Below are positions 32,901 to 42,960 of a stretch of DNA of 64,000 nt, piece after piece. Under the pieces are notes generated by a model. The model did not search any database. It was not told the DNA's origin and saw nothing but the letters and a program-made list of their open reading frames with translations. The first letter of the stretch is position 1; every line of letters starts with the position of its first letter. This DNA comes from Lineus longissimus (Eukaryota; Nemertea; Pilidiophora; Heteronemertea; Lineidae). A program made the translations under genes and the position numbers. Where the stretch lies: positions 15,808,501 through 15,872,500 of the forward strand of contig NC_088320.1 of assembly GCF_910592395.1 (NCBI RefSeq), read 5' to 3'.

Positions 32901-35900
32901 TGGAAACTCAGCATCATAGCAACTGTCTGATACCCCATAAACATATGTTCCATCAGTGTTGTTTTCACTGCGGCTGGAGGTTTGGCCAGGCCTATCGTTG
33001 GGACTGGCAGTTTCAGAGTCTACGTCGTTGTTAGCAGCAGTCTCCGGTTCATCATCAGAAGAGGCGGTGTCCATTGGTTCATCATGGCTGGCGGTGTCCA
33101 TTGGTTCATCATGGCTGGCGGTGCCGATTGGTTCATCATGGGTGGCAGTATCAGCGTCATCATGTTGACCATCAATTGTCCCATTGCCTTGGACGTCTGG
33201 ATTACCTTGGTGATATTGAGCCTGTAATAGAACAAGGAATTGTTGCAGTTACTAGTGAGTTATACATGACACTTTGCACTTTGCAGGTGGGCTGCTGTAG
33301 GCACATGCCTTCCCTATTTAATACCTTTTTTCTCCAGAATCAAATGATTTTAGTTTTAATCAGCTGAAGGCTTTGACAAAGTAGTGGTTCATGAACTTAC
33401 AGCAGTCATCCAATGCATGGCAGTACCAGTCCCAAGTGTGCAATTTCAGAAACTAGTGGACCAATTCAGAAAGTGCTGATACTTGGTATCAAATGAAAAT
33501 GTACCATGAATACATTTTAGTTGAAATGTTACAATTGCTAGGTAAAATCATTTTATATCTTTAAAACACTGAAACCTGGCAGAGAAAGAACTGACCACCG
33601 GTGTAAACCTTGAGGGTAAAATGATGTTTACATCGTATTTCTAATCTTTTGCTCTAAAAATCAGGAATCTTCGTTTTAGATACCGTATACGCAAATATTT
33701 TTGTGAGGAAAGATTTCGCGATTTGGCCCTGCACTGACTATTTCGCGAGGAATAATGTTCGCGATGGGATCCCAAAAATCTTTGTAGAAAATTCCGATAT
33801 TCTCCTGATCGATGGAATTGGTGCTAATCACTCTGAAAAAATCACAGAAATTCGTCACTGTGTGGTTGTTTTCCTAGAATTTTCCTTGTTTTGATTTATG
33901 TTCGCGGGGAATAATCTTCGCAATACCGAATTAAATTATTGTGTATACAGTAAGTAGGCATTTCGTGTGTTACTCAATTTCAAGAGTGCAATAAATCATT
34001 GCAATCGACTGATATTTTCTGAAATCGCCCTTGGGACATGGACTGACCTTACCCCTGCAGCCCCTTATGGAATCTTTGATCTTAAAAAAAGTAAAAACTA
34101 CCAACCTACGCTATATTTTTTAGTTTTGTTATCAGAAACACAACCTAACAAAAAAGCAGTACACCCGGTAATGGTATTTCTAAGAATCTATGAACGTTTT
34201 TGGTAGTTTTCACTTTTTATAAACAATCACTATTCCAAGTTGTAAAGCCCATTTACAATGTACACAGCATCCTCATCAGAGGAAGCCCTATGCACATTTC
34301 ATGTACATTTTTTTTGGTTTTCACCCTGGCCCATATTGCTGGATTGGCAGCCCTTTCTAAACTAGTGGAGATACTGTAAACCCCCTTATTTTCGCTAGTG
34401 ACTTGATGACCGTATTTCACCCTTTAATCAAATGTCTCCTATGGCAATCTAAAAATGCATGATAAGAGTAATACAATTTCGTGCCTTTTACTTGTATTTT
34501 TGCGTTTAACGAGAAAAACATTTAAGAGGTTTACAGTACTCCAGAGGATTTTCAAACATGGTGGCTTTCCCGAATTTGACAATGGCCACCTGTTGGCCTG
34601 GGTCGTATGTACACACCCTCTTCAATGAATAGACCTCTTGCCTTAGTCTGACTCAGGGGCCGATTGGCCGGGGGTAAATTCTAATGGCTTCATGAATTGT
34701 GAATCCCTGTATCTCAAAATCAACTTGGCCGATTTTCGCCAAACATTTTACTGAAAGTCTAGATCAGCAACATACCATTTTTTTACAAATCTCTGTAGAA
34801 TGTTTATCATGTCTACAAGCAGAAAAAGTTTGGTGAAAATCGGTCCAGTAGATTTTAAGATATAGGGATTCACAATGTATAAACGACATTAGAATTAGCC
34901 CCCCCCCCCCCTCCATCAGCCCCTTTATCGGACAAAGGCAAGAGGTCTATACAAAACCCTCACCAACAGGATGGCAAAGCTGCTCAAATCGGGAAATCGA
35001 CGATGTTCGAAATGCATTGGTTCACATAGTTCGGAGGATAATACTTACAAACAAATCTCTATTTATGCAGTAATGCCGAAGATGTCTTTGTAGATTCGAA
35101 ATTCGCTGTCCACTCTCATGTATCAATGCCCCACAACCTTCACATACATGGAGCACCATGTCTAAAGCTGGCAGTCTTCATTCAATGCACAAACGTCTAA
35201 TGTGTTCTGATGGTAGAAAGCATGCTGGAATCTTGACAAAAGGAACTATTAGGAATGATGATGTAACATCTTATGGTTTCCTTGACCCTATTCAAACACT
35301 AGACATTAGACAATATTTTCATGGACAGGGTCCCTGCAGAAACTCATCTGTTGAATAGATTGTTCTCATTCATGCACAGCTCTATTGTCTGAATGACAGA
35401 ATACAAAGCAGGTGCTGTCTTTGAATAGCTCAGCACCTATTATTGATAAAATCCTCCCTTCCAAAAGACCCTATGATCCGGAAAAGTGTTACATTCTCCA
35501 GAGAGTAGGCCTAAAGGCACATTACGCAACCACAAGTAATCTCAATCAACAATGCATAACCAATTTATAAAGGGTAACAACACCTTTCACCCCCAGAGAG
35601 GAAATGGGGCAGTCTGACTCGAACTTCACTAAGATGGTCATGTAATCACCTTATAGGCCTAGTAATGACATAACATTCAGGGTGATCATAACGACCCTAT
35701 TTCTTAACGTCTTAAAACGAAAGTGAACAGGCCCTTTTGAAACTCCGTTCATAAAGGAGAAAGATATGCCAATAGTACCAAATCTGGCCACCAGATGGCG
35801 CCACCTGCAGTTTTCATACTGTAACACATCAACGTCCATTAATATATGAGAATACAATTGAAATTTTGAAACTCCGTTCATAAATGAGAAAGATATGCCA

Positions 35901-36356
35901 ATAGTACCAAATCTGGCCACCAGGTGGCGCCACCTGCAGTTTTCATACTGTAACACATCAACGAGTGGGTCTGTGTTTTATACTGGGGTCTGACTTTTAT
36001 ACTTGAGTGGGTCTGTGTTTTATACTGGGTCTGAGGTCTGTGTTTTATACACACCCTGTATGAAAGTTAAAAAATACGACACCTACCTGTCTCCCACGAT
36101 CCGTGTTGATGGATACGTCCAAAGTTGGCTCAGTGGTTTCCGGGGCTTTACTGGTAGTTGCCTCCTCCGCAATTTCCAACGGTTGATTATCCGAGTCGAT
36201 CTCTGTGTCACTGTTGCGAGAATCCATAACCGAGCCAAGTCCACATTCACATATACACCGGCACTGCTTAAGCGGCAAGTCACAAAAACACAGGCATTTA
36301 CACTTGTCGTTCCTCATCATGCACTTTTTTACTACTGTAGATGGGTAGCTAGTCAT
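29961..36356 (-). CDS. DDE-transposase-like / ubiquitin-specific protease fusion protein
   Basis: Two exons, 36356-36087 (90 codons) and 33221-29961 (1,087 codons with stop), both phase 0 with CAG|GTAGGT and TTACAG|GCT borders, giving about 1,176 residues without a stop or frameshift. Residues 12-40 are cysteine-rich; an acidic stretch with a tandem SHDEPMDTA motif follows (about 112-150). Residues 230-560 resemble the IS4/IS5-type DDE_Tnp_4 fold: an entry helix region (RSNVEFRDLAAYFDIGLPTA), Asp357 in ASMDSKKVKV, Asp454 in LAVDKGYIYV and Glu530 in LRFGVEQFHG are candidate catalytic residues. Residues about 910-1170 form a compact peptidase C19 domain: Cys box GLINDANICYSNAVLQCLNH (Cys919) and His box GHWFAYLRDPNNIWWRMDDD (His1134). 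I know of no named family with this order. It probably belongs to a mobile element; a host gene derived from one is the alternative. Confidence 0.8.
33681..33952. mobile_element. MITE with TACCGTATAC-type ends
   Basis: Starts TACCGTATACGCAAATATTT and ends with a diverged inverse, GTGTATACAGTA. Internal words TTCGCGAGGAATAATGTTCG and TTCGCGGGGAATAATCTTCG form a repeat. It lies in the intron of the transposase-USP gene. Confidence 0.65.
34372..34538. mobile_element. MITE with TACTGTAAACC ends
   Basis: TACTGTAAACCCCCTTATTT at the left faces GAGGTTTACAGTA at the right, and GCGTTTAACGAGAAAA extends the right arm. Intronic, non-coding. Confidence 0.7.
34630..34950. mobile_element. MITE with TAGACCTCTTGCCTT ends
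   Basis: TAGACCTCTTGCCTTAGTCT at the left faces the inverse AAAGGCAAGAGGTCTA at the right. The interior holds a C-run at 34901-34912. It lies in the same 2.9-kb intron as the two MITEs above. Confidence 0.7.
35735..35963. repeat. 100-bp direct repeat pair, 29 bp apart
   Basis: Copies at 35735-35834 and 35864-35963 are about 97% identical by eye. Each contains a short palindrome GGTGGCGCCACC (first copy GATGGCGCCACC). They are followed by a shorter repeat, GGGTCTGTGTTTTATACT (35968-36050). Located in the intron just downstream of the gene's first exon. Confidence 0.85.
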
Positions 36357-36401
36357 TCTCTCGGTGTATTGGAATACAACTAACAAGCCGACTGATGTGG
36401 G

Positions 36402-36413
36402 CGTTTATATAGT
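36402..36413 (-). promoter_or_regulatory. TATA box of the transposase-USP gene
   Basis: On the minus strand, ACTATATAAACGC lies about 50 bp upstream of the first ATG (36356-36354), the usual distance for a TATA box plus a short leader. Two other minus-strand genes nearby have similar TATA boxes. Confidence 0.6.
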
Positions 36414-37009
36414 CATACCTGATGAATAACCAAGCGTGGGGTGACCTTGACCTTTGCCACTCCCACATCCTGTTTCACGCTTGGAAAGTCATCAAACAGA
36501 AGGTTTATCTGTTTGGACACGATTCTACCCTCGCTTGGATTGTACATCACCATTTTTCCCATCATGACATGCGGGGACGATTTAACAGCTGGGTTGAGCT
36601 TGAAAGAAAACTCTCCTTTCATGTGGTCTAGTTGAGCTTGTTGTAGTAAGCGCCTATACCCACTCGAGGTTTTTGTGTTAAAGTTTGTCTTTATAATGTC
36701 CTTTTTCGTACAAGATATGTTCTCCCTGTTCAACATCCGAAGAACCGACACTAGCATCGCGCGGGCACTTTTCCGCACCAGCCTCCTTGGCTTGCTGCTA
36801 TTCTGCACCTTCCGTGGTTTGGGTGGGTGTCTAACCTTATTGGTTATAACATTCATCAGCCATTGGGCATCATCGATCTGTGGGGTCAATCTACATTTGA
36901 AACGCTCAACTACGGCATACACCAGTGCCTCAACAGTATCCCTAGACCTGTGTCCCGAATGCAGAGATGAAAAGGCCGCAGTGAAAAGTTGAACAATCGG
37001 TGAATCCAT
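36413..37009 (-). CDS. Unknown ORF of 198 residues, possible alternative first exon
   Basis: ATG at 37009-37007 follows a TATA box by about 50 bp. The product begins MDSPIVQLFTAAF and is basic in the middle (KPRKVQNSSKPRRLVRKSAR); I recognise no domain. Unspliced, it ends at TGA (36415-36413). However, the last codons read CAT CAG|GTATGA, a good donor in phase 0, which matches the phase-0 acceptor at 33221 used by the transposase-USP gene. It could therefore give that protein an alternative 197-residue N terminus. Its stop codon touches the TATA box of the next gene. Confidence 0.5.
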   Translation of the reverse strand: MDSPIVQLFTAAFSSLHSGHRSRDTVEALVYAVVERFKCRLTPQIDDAQWLMNVITNKVRHPPKPRKVQNSSKPRRLVRKSARAMLVSVLRMLNRENISCTKKDIIKTNFNTKTSSGYRRLLQQAQLDHMKGEFSFKLNPAVKSSPHVMMGKMVMYNPSEGRIVSKQINLLFDDFPSVKQDVGVAKVKVTPRLVIHQV

Positions 37010-37054
37010 CTTAGTACCCCCTATTGTTTCTGATGGTGTCTCAGTAATTGGGGC

Positions 37055-37067
37055 CAATTTATAAGAT
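37055..37067 (-). promoter_or_regulatory. TATA box of the 37-kb ORF
   Basis: The minus strand reads TCTTATAAATTGGCCCC, ending about 46 bp before the ATG at 37009. The 5' context is nearly the same as that of the TATA box at 40458-40470 (TCTTATAAAATTGGGAC). Confidence 0.6.
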
Positions 37068-37073
37068 TGAAAT

Positions 37074-37210
37074 CACTTGAGATAACACGCTTGATACATC
37101 ATCAACTTCATGATGATATTTCAAGCGTGCTAGTCAAGTGTTTCATGCATCAGACTATGCGCTTGATATGTCATCAGGAAGTTGATGACACAAACACCAT
37201 ATCAAGTGCG
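37074..37210. promoter_or_regulatory. Cluster of six TCAAGYG half-sites
   Basis: The heptamer TCAAG(C/T)G occurs at 37074-37080, 37088-37094 and 37160-37166 (minus) and at 37121-37127, 37134-37140 and 37204-37210 (plus). Two of the sites are embedded in a larger imperfect dyad (arms about 37088-37109 and 37176-37210, with ATCAACTTC facing GAAGTTGAT). The cluster lies directly upstream of the TATA box at 37055-37067. A further CGCTTGA is at the promoter near 40425. It looks like a binding-site array for one regulator, possibly an element-encoded protein. Confidence 0.55.
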
Positions 37211-37387
37211 AAAACAAACACAAGTCAAAGATTAAAAATAACAAATAAAAATTTATTTACAAAAATACAAGGCAACAGGGTGTTTACTATATACGGTCCT
37301 GGCATGTCTCATCAGGATTTACTTTGACATATAATATAAAACAGGGTGTTTATTATATATCCTGGCATGTCTCATCAGGATCAACTC

Positions 37388-40267
37388 CTATACAAAGATT
37401 AGCTGTCCACAAGTGGACACTTCGTCACTGTCATTTGAAGAATAATCAGAGTCATCGTCGTCACCCGGCAACATTGAGAGATGGACGACCTGTAGCGGCC
37501 GCCGCTTAAGCTTAGTCGGGCGCTTGATGGGCGGAGGCGCAATCTCAGGGTCCGTGGCCACAACAGTATCATCACTGGGGTGGCAGCGTTTAATGTTCTT
37601 GGTTATAGTAAGGCGCTGAGATGCATGTTCTGCATACATGTACTCTGTTTCCAACGTCACAGTACGAACAGGTTCTGCGGTAGCGATGTTTGCGAGTATA
37701 GTGTTAGCAAAGTCCTCGAATATGGGCACAGCATTGTGGGTGCTTATAATCGTGGCCACCAGATACCGAGCATACTGCGTGGGATGTATACGCGGATTTA
37801 TGGCCTATCTAACGTCTCCGCATAGTTCTAGCTTCCATAGCACGTATTTTTCTACGTGCATAACAACAAATATGCCACAGCTGTGTCCGTCTACTTGTCG
37901 CGCACTACACCGTATACCGTCGTCGCTAGCTTTCCAGGCTCTCACACCACCGCAGCATTTGATCCACAGATCCGTGAAGTAACGCACAGTGTCCGTTGTG
38001 GCCTCCATGCTATCTAATAGCGTAACTGTCGCCGTCTTCGTGTCACCAACCAACACACGCCAGTGGCCACCAATGCAGCAAGGTAGTACCACGAATCTTT
38101 TCTCGGTGGTGTCGAATGGATTTCCCTGTAAAACATAATTTGAACAACATGGTTAGTTTCTGGTATGTTATACACGTTCTAGGCATGGTGTCTCTAGTAA
38201 CGAATATGTTGTAAGTAGGCCTATAACTATTCTAGCCTTGCCACATAAAGTCATTTTACAGCGTTAAAACATGTATAAAAAATCAAATAGAGGTGTATGT
38301 CTAGATATAGCCATGTGCGGCCTGGGAAAAAGTGTAATTACCTTTCTGTACTCATATCCAATCTTCTGCGTGTGCCACTTGATGAAGACGCATGGGGATA
38401 TTAGCTGCACATGCTCTGCGAGGTTGCCGTCTTCCAACATCGCTTCCAAACCACCCATTACAGACATGTCAGTCAACCAGCGGTTGGCGTCTCCGGGGAT
38501 GGTGGTGAATTGATTGACGATGGGTGCCATGTCACCTTTGCTCAGAGAATGAGTGATGGTTCGTGTGTGGGTAAATGTCCCGTTGATCAACTCGACCAGC
38601 TCCTGGTCAGTCAACATGTCTTGATCGGGTTGAGGGTGGATGTCTGCAATGAATAAGGGCAGAGACCTGGTCACTAAAAAGCCAAAAATTTACATACATC
38701 CTGAAATAAAGTAAAAATATTAGTGCTGCAAAAGAAATTGTTTATTAACTCATGAATTTGCGCCGGCAATTTGTTATTTGGGCCCGTGTATAGACAAATT
38801 CGCAAACGGACAAACGTCGGACACTATCGGGAATGAGTCAGCCCGAATTTTTTTGTTCGGCACCCGGCGGGATTCGAACCTGGAACCTTCCGCTCGTCAG
38901 GCGAGCGCCCTAACCGTTAGGCCACGGAGCGACCCGCTTAATACGCAGCACGAACCTTGACTTGGCAGAGAGCGGATTAAGTAAACTCAAATTTGATGTT
39001 ATACATGTTCTAGGCATTGACGCCACATGCCATGGTGTCTCTAGTAGCGAATGTGTTAATTAAAAAGATAATGTTACACTGACCGGCATGGAATTCTTTG
39101 GCTAGGACCATCAGTTGCGTAAACTGGTAGTCCTCATGAAACCCTCTTATTATGATGTCCGCCATCACCGCCTTCACAGTGTTGTTGGTGTCATGTAGCG
39201 CCAATTGACCCATAACTTCGGTTTCTGTGTCCGTATACCGGTATTCGAGCGTGTATAGCGAAAGATCGTCTCCTTTCACTCGCACAATGTCCGCTATAGC
39301 TGTTTTGAGTATATAAAATTGATCACCGGCCAGTTCATGGCGCATGTAGTTTACTGCTGTCCATTCGGTTGTAATTGACTGCCGTTGCGGTGCTGCCACT
39401 GGGGTGGATGTGTACTGTGGAAATATATCCATATGAGATTCAAAATGTAAAGATGTCAGATTTTGATATTCACTTTCCGTACTAGCAATTGGCTGCAAAG
39501 ATGCCGTACTAGAAATTGGCGGCACGGATGTATATTCCGGTAATTCCAATGACATAACAGTTTGTAATATGCCAAAGCTTTCTGGATAGTCCGGGCATAC
39601 ATCACAAGGGTTGTGATAAATAACACCATCATCGTTCATTTGATCTGGTTGGGAATCCTCATTGTCGTCAGACACAGAAGGAGGCGGTGGTGCCCTGTCT
39701 TTCACTTTCAGCTGCCCCATGGCTTTGGTATCGGGGGCGGCCGTTATTTTTCCCGACGACTGTAGATTCGTAACGAAATTGGGGGTAAAGCATCCATATC
39801 CCCCTTTCGTCACGTCTACGGCTAGAGCTCTATACCCTTGCCGTCTATTGAAGTGTTCAATAATATCCTGTATCTCCAAACTCCTCGGAACAATCAGTAC
39901 ATTGCCGTCCGATGAATCGAATACGAGTCTTAGTTCTTTTTTTTGTTCCTTGTGCGGAACAGGAACCATGGCCGATTTCAAGTACCGGTATTTCCTTTGC
40001 CTGTAGTAACATTGCGTGTACTCTGTTTTGGTACAGTCCTCGCACTCGTTCGGTAGGAAATCTTCCCTATCTTGTGGGGGGCGCTGTGGTATTATCCTGT
40101 CCCGCTCGATGTAGTGAAGCATGAGGGTATACTCCTTGTCATCTATTATACCCGGACCTCTAGAGATTGCGGTGTCGCTTAAGCTCGAGGACTTGTACCC
40201 TTTCGCCGGCCCCGTGTGCACCAATGGAACAATATCTGTTGCTGATTTGTGGTTCCTTGGCTTGCGC
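37388..40267 (-). CDS. Ulp1/SENP-type cysteine protease gene with in-frame UAG
   Basis: Three coding exons are readable: 40267-39084, 38643-38342 and 38125-37388, with matching phases. An upstream exon should supply two bases and the start, but I could not identify it. The first exon (about 394 aa) has no domain I recognise and is Pro/Ser-rich in the middle. The last exon has a C48 (Ulp1) core: GGHWRVLVGD (His), VTLLDSME (Asp) and QVDGHSCGIF (Gln and Cys at SENP spacing). A UAG at 37807-37805 interrupts the frame 20-odd codons after the catalytic Cys, yet the frame stays open for 139 more codons to 37388. A possible AATAAA lies at 37254-37259. Ulp1-like proteases remove SUMO-like modifiers or process viral and transposon proteins; the substrate here is unknown. 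Confidence 0.75.
38859..38934 (-). repeat. tRNA-derived SINE head in the protease-gene intron
   Basis: On the minus strand there is a perfect B box GGTTCGAATCC (around 38870-38880) and an A box TGGCCTAACGGTTAGGGC (38907-38924), with an anticodon-arm-like hairpin between. In one register the loop is CTGACGA (GAC, Val-like). The acceptor stem pairs poorly, so a SINE or pseudogene is likelier than a tRNA gene. Confidence 0.65.
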
Positions 40268-40457
40268 CTACAAAATATAAACCCAAAACAAAAGTTTAGA
40301 TTTCAGCAAGAATCGTAACTCGGACGCACAGATAGTAGGCAGGGGCTATGCCGAGGATGCTAAACCGAAAATGATGAACAGAGAGTAAATCATTTTGCGC
40401 CGCTGTTATTTGGGAACGTGTATATACACGCTTGAAATGTAATAATGTACAAGTCCC

Positions 40458-40470
40458 AATTTTATAAGAC
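40458..40470 (-). promoter_or_regulatory. TATA box upstream of the Ulp1-like gene
   Basis: The minus strand reads TCTTATAAAATTGGGAC, followed by the small palindrome CGTGTATATACACG. The first ATG downstream (40393) opens only 13 codons, so the first exon is either non-coding or uses a junction I could not define. Confidence 0.5.
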
Positions 40471-41089
40471 TGCGCATGCTCAAGTAACTCGGAACTATCC
40501 TAGTTTGGTTCTCTCACTCCTCGCTAGGGGCAGAAGAGTTCGGTAATGGCCGCCATTTTGTTCATGAATAATTGATGAGGTGCTATTTTTATAACGGGGG
40601 AATCCCTATACACAATGTGCATGCAGTGGGGCCGGAGAATGGCCACAATCAGGTCAGACGTTTCATCCTCCTTCAAACCGCTAACCTCATGTGGATTTAA
40701 ACTACACTAAGAACTATGTCTGGCATTTACATTAGTCAAAGCACGTTTACCTTTGCGGGAAATAGCGATTAACTCGCCTAAATTCACAGACACGCTCGCC
40801 ATTTTGACCATGTATCACGTGATGCTCTCGTGCTATTTTTAATCTGGGAAACTCCATGATCTCTGCGGCGGCATTTCGAAAACGCAGAACAGACAGAAAA
40901 GACGGAAAAGACAGAAAAGACAGAATTTCACTAGAAATATCACCCCATAGACATCGTGTTTCAAATATAATGGAATATTACTGAATATCGATCCCTCCCA
41001 TTTATTTTGTCTTGAAAATAAGACAGAATGCCGAATGTTTTTCGTGGATCAATACATGCAAAATGGTCTGCAGACGATGCCACAAGCAC

Positions 41090-41600
41090 ACAAATTCAAA
41101 TTCAAATTCAAATTCAAATTGTTTATTGTATCCTTAAAAATTTTTACAATTTTTATCGGGTAGTCATTACAATAAACATAGAGAGGAGAAAAAAAGAGGA
41201 GGGAGAAGTTTCCTGGGATCTGTCTAGTGGAATGTACCCAGGGAACCTAGAGTGCAGAGATTGTGCGGTGCATAAAAAAAGTTTTATATAATATAAATGT
41301 ACAATTGAATGAATATTGAAGAATGGTCAAGTTCTGGATGAGATGAATTTACAAACTTCTTTGAGAATTTCACCTTCTGCATTGACTAAATAAAAATATT
41401 TGTCTTCATCATTCAAGTTGATGACATTAGGTGGCAAGCATTTGTTGAGCTTGTCTCTGTTTATATTGAAGTTGGGACAGTGCAGGAGGAAGTGGATTTC
41501 ATCCTCCACTGCAGAAATATCAACCAGTTTAACAGTGCAAGTGACGGTTATTCTGACAGACAACTACATAGCTCAAAATACCTTTGTTCCCGCTTGTATT
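41090..41600 (-). mobile_element. 5'-truncated LINE, 3' end with AATTTG tail
   Basis: The minus-strand frame encodes VEDEIHFLLHCPNFNINRDK and ends EVCKFISSRT, the C-terminal EDxxHFLxxCP motif of LINE ORFs. The 3' end is a run of AATTTG units at 41093-41118, like the tail at 21640-21660. Reverse transcriptase is absent. Confidence 0.75.
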
Positions 41601-41930
41601 GGCTATACAACCACTTGAAAAAACCAGGTGAATCTGGCAGCAGTTTCCCCCCCCCCCCCCCCGGCTTCCCATTACGCTCCAGCCCCATGTGTTCGTGGAA
41701 TATCCATCCCCATTTCTCAATGTCGGTAAAATACACTATTATTATTACAGCCAGATACGTGGGGCTGGGCCTCCAGCTGTGAGAGCCCTTTATTTTCAAG
41801 TGTCTTACAGCTAACGTAAATAGGTAGTCAATTGATCATATCAGAAGCTTGCCTGGCCAGAGGTGAGGGCAGACATGTTACCTGTGATGATGCAATGGAT
41901 AAGGTAGCCATGCTATTTTTAGCTCACCTC

Positions 41931-41971
41931 TTAGCAGAGGTGAGCTTATCCCATACCGTGGCGTCCGTCGT

Positions 41972-42021
<50 letters not shown>

Positions 42022-42960
42022 CGTCGTCCGTTAGCAGGGCACGTTTCGTAACTGTTAGAGCTATTGAGTTGAAACTTGGTACACATGTACCCTTATGTAA
42101 TGACACCTTTGAGACCAAGTTTCGGTCCGATTCGTTTTATGGTTTGGCCACCAGGGGGCCAAACGTTAAAAGTGAAAATATGCAATATCTCCCTTAATAG
42201 TAGTCGGGAAATTTTGAAAAAAATATGGTAGGTACTTCTAGCAAAGGTGCATCATACATCCTCCGGGTTTTTGATTTGACCTCCTTTTCAAGGTCACAGA
42301 GGTCAAATGGTGTAAATTGGCCGTTAGGATGTAACGATGGCACGTTTCTAAACTGCAATGACTATTGATACCAAATTTGGTACACATTTACCCCTTAGTC
42401 AGGTGATCTCAGGGACCGAAGTTTGGTCCAATATGATTCACCACTTGACCACCAGGGGGCAAAATCCAAAAACCTTAAAAATGTGATTATTCCTTAACTT
42501 CTTGCCCGATTGCCACCAATTTGATATCATGGGTACATCTAACCACCATACAGTATATGTCACACAGGTTTTTAATTTGACCTTCTTGTCAAGGTCACAG
42601 AGGTCAAATGGCGTAAATTCGCCGTCAGGCCGTAACTATGGCACATTTCTTAACTGCAATGACTATTGATCACAAATTAAGTACACGTGTACCCCTTGGT
42701 CAGGTGATCTCAGGTACCGAAGTTTGGTGCGATCTGATTTGCCGTTTGGCCTCCAGGGAGGGGGCCAAATCCTAAATTCTTCAAAATGCCATTATTCCTA
42801 GTAATGACTTGCCCGATTGGCACCAATTTTATATCATAGGTACATCTAATTCTAACAACCATTCAGTGTGTCACCCGGGTCTTCTTTGATTTGACCTACT
42901 TTTCAAGGTCACAGAGGTCGAATGTACTGTAAATTGGCCATTTTGGGGAAATTGTAATTG
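41931..42960 (+). repeat. CGT microsatellite followed by ~300-bp tandem units
   Basis: GTGAGCTTATCCCATACCGT leads into a (GTC)n run (about 41966-42025) and then about three diverged units of roughly 300 bp containing GGCACGTTTC, GGTACACATGTACC-like and AAGGTCACAGAGGTCAAATG phrases, ending near GGTGAGCACAATGGCCCTGG (43031). Same family as 14470-15260. The Arg-rich ORFs over the (GTC)n run are artefacts. From 43050 to 43890 I see nothing. Confidence 0.8.

Noticed and set aside
30403-33367. Several plus-strand ORFs of 60-97 codons
   Set aside because: They are shadows of the long intact minus-strand transposase-USP exon.
38859-38934. Functional tRNA-Val gene
   Set aside because: A and B boxes are good, but the acceptor stem and T stem pair poorly, and it lies in an intron next to SINE-like sequence.
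37388-40267. Polinton/Maverick protease
   Set aside because: Polintons carry a Ulp1-like protease, but no protein-primed polymerase B, integrase, packaging ATPase or capsid gene is visible nearby.
41832-42197. ORFs on both strands with runs of arginine
   Set aside because: They simply translate the (GTC)n microsatellite.
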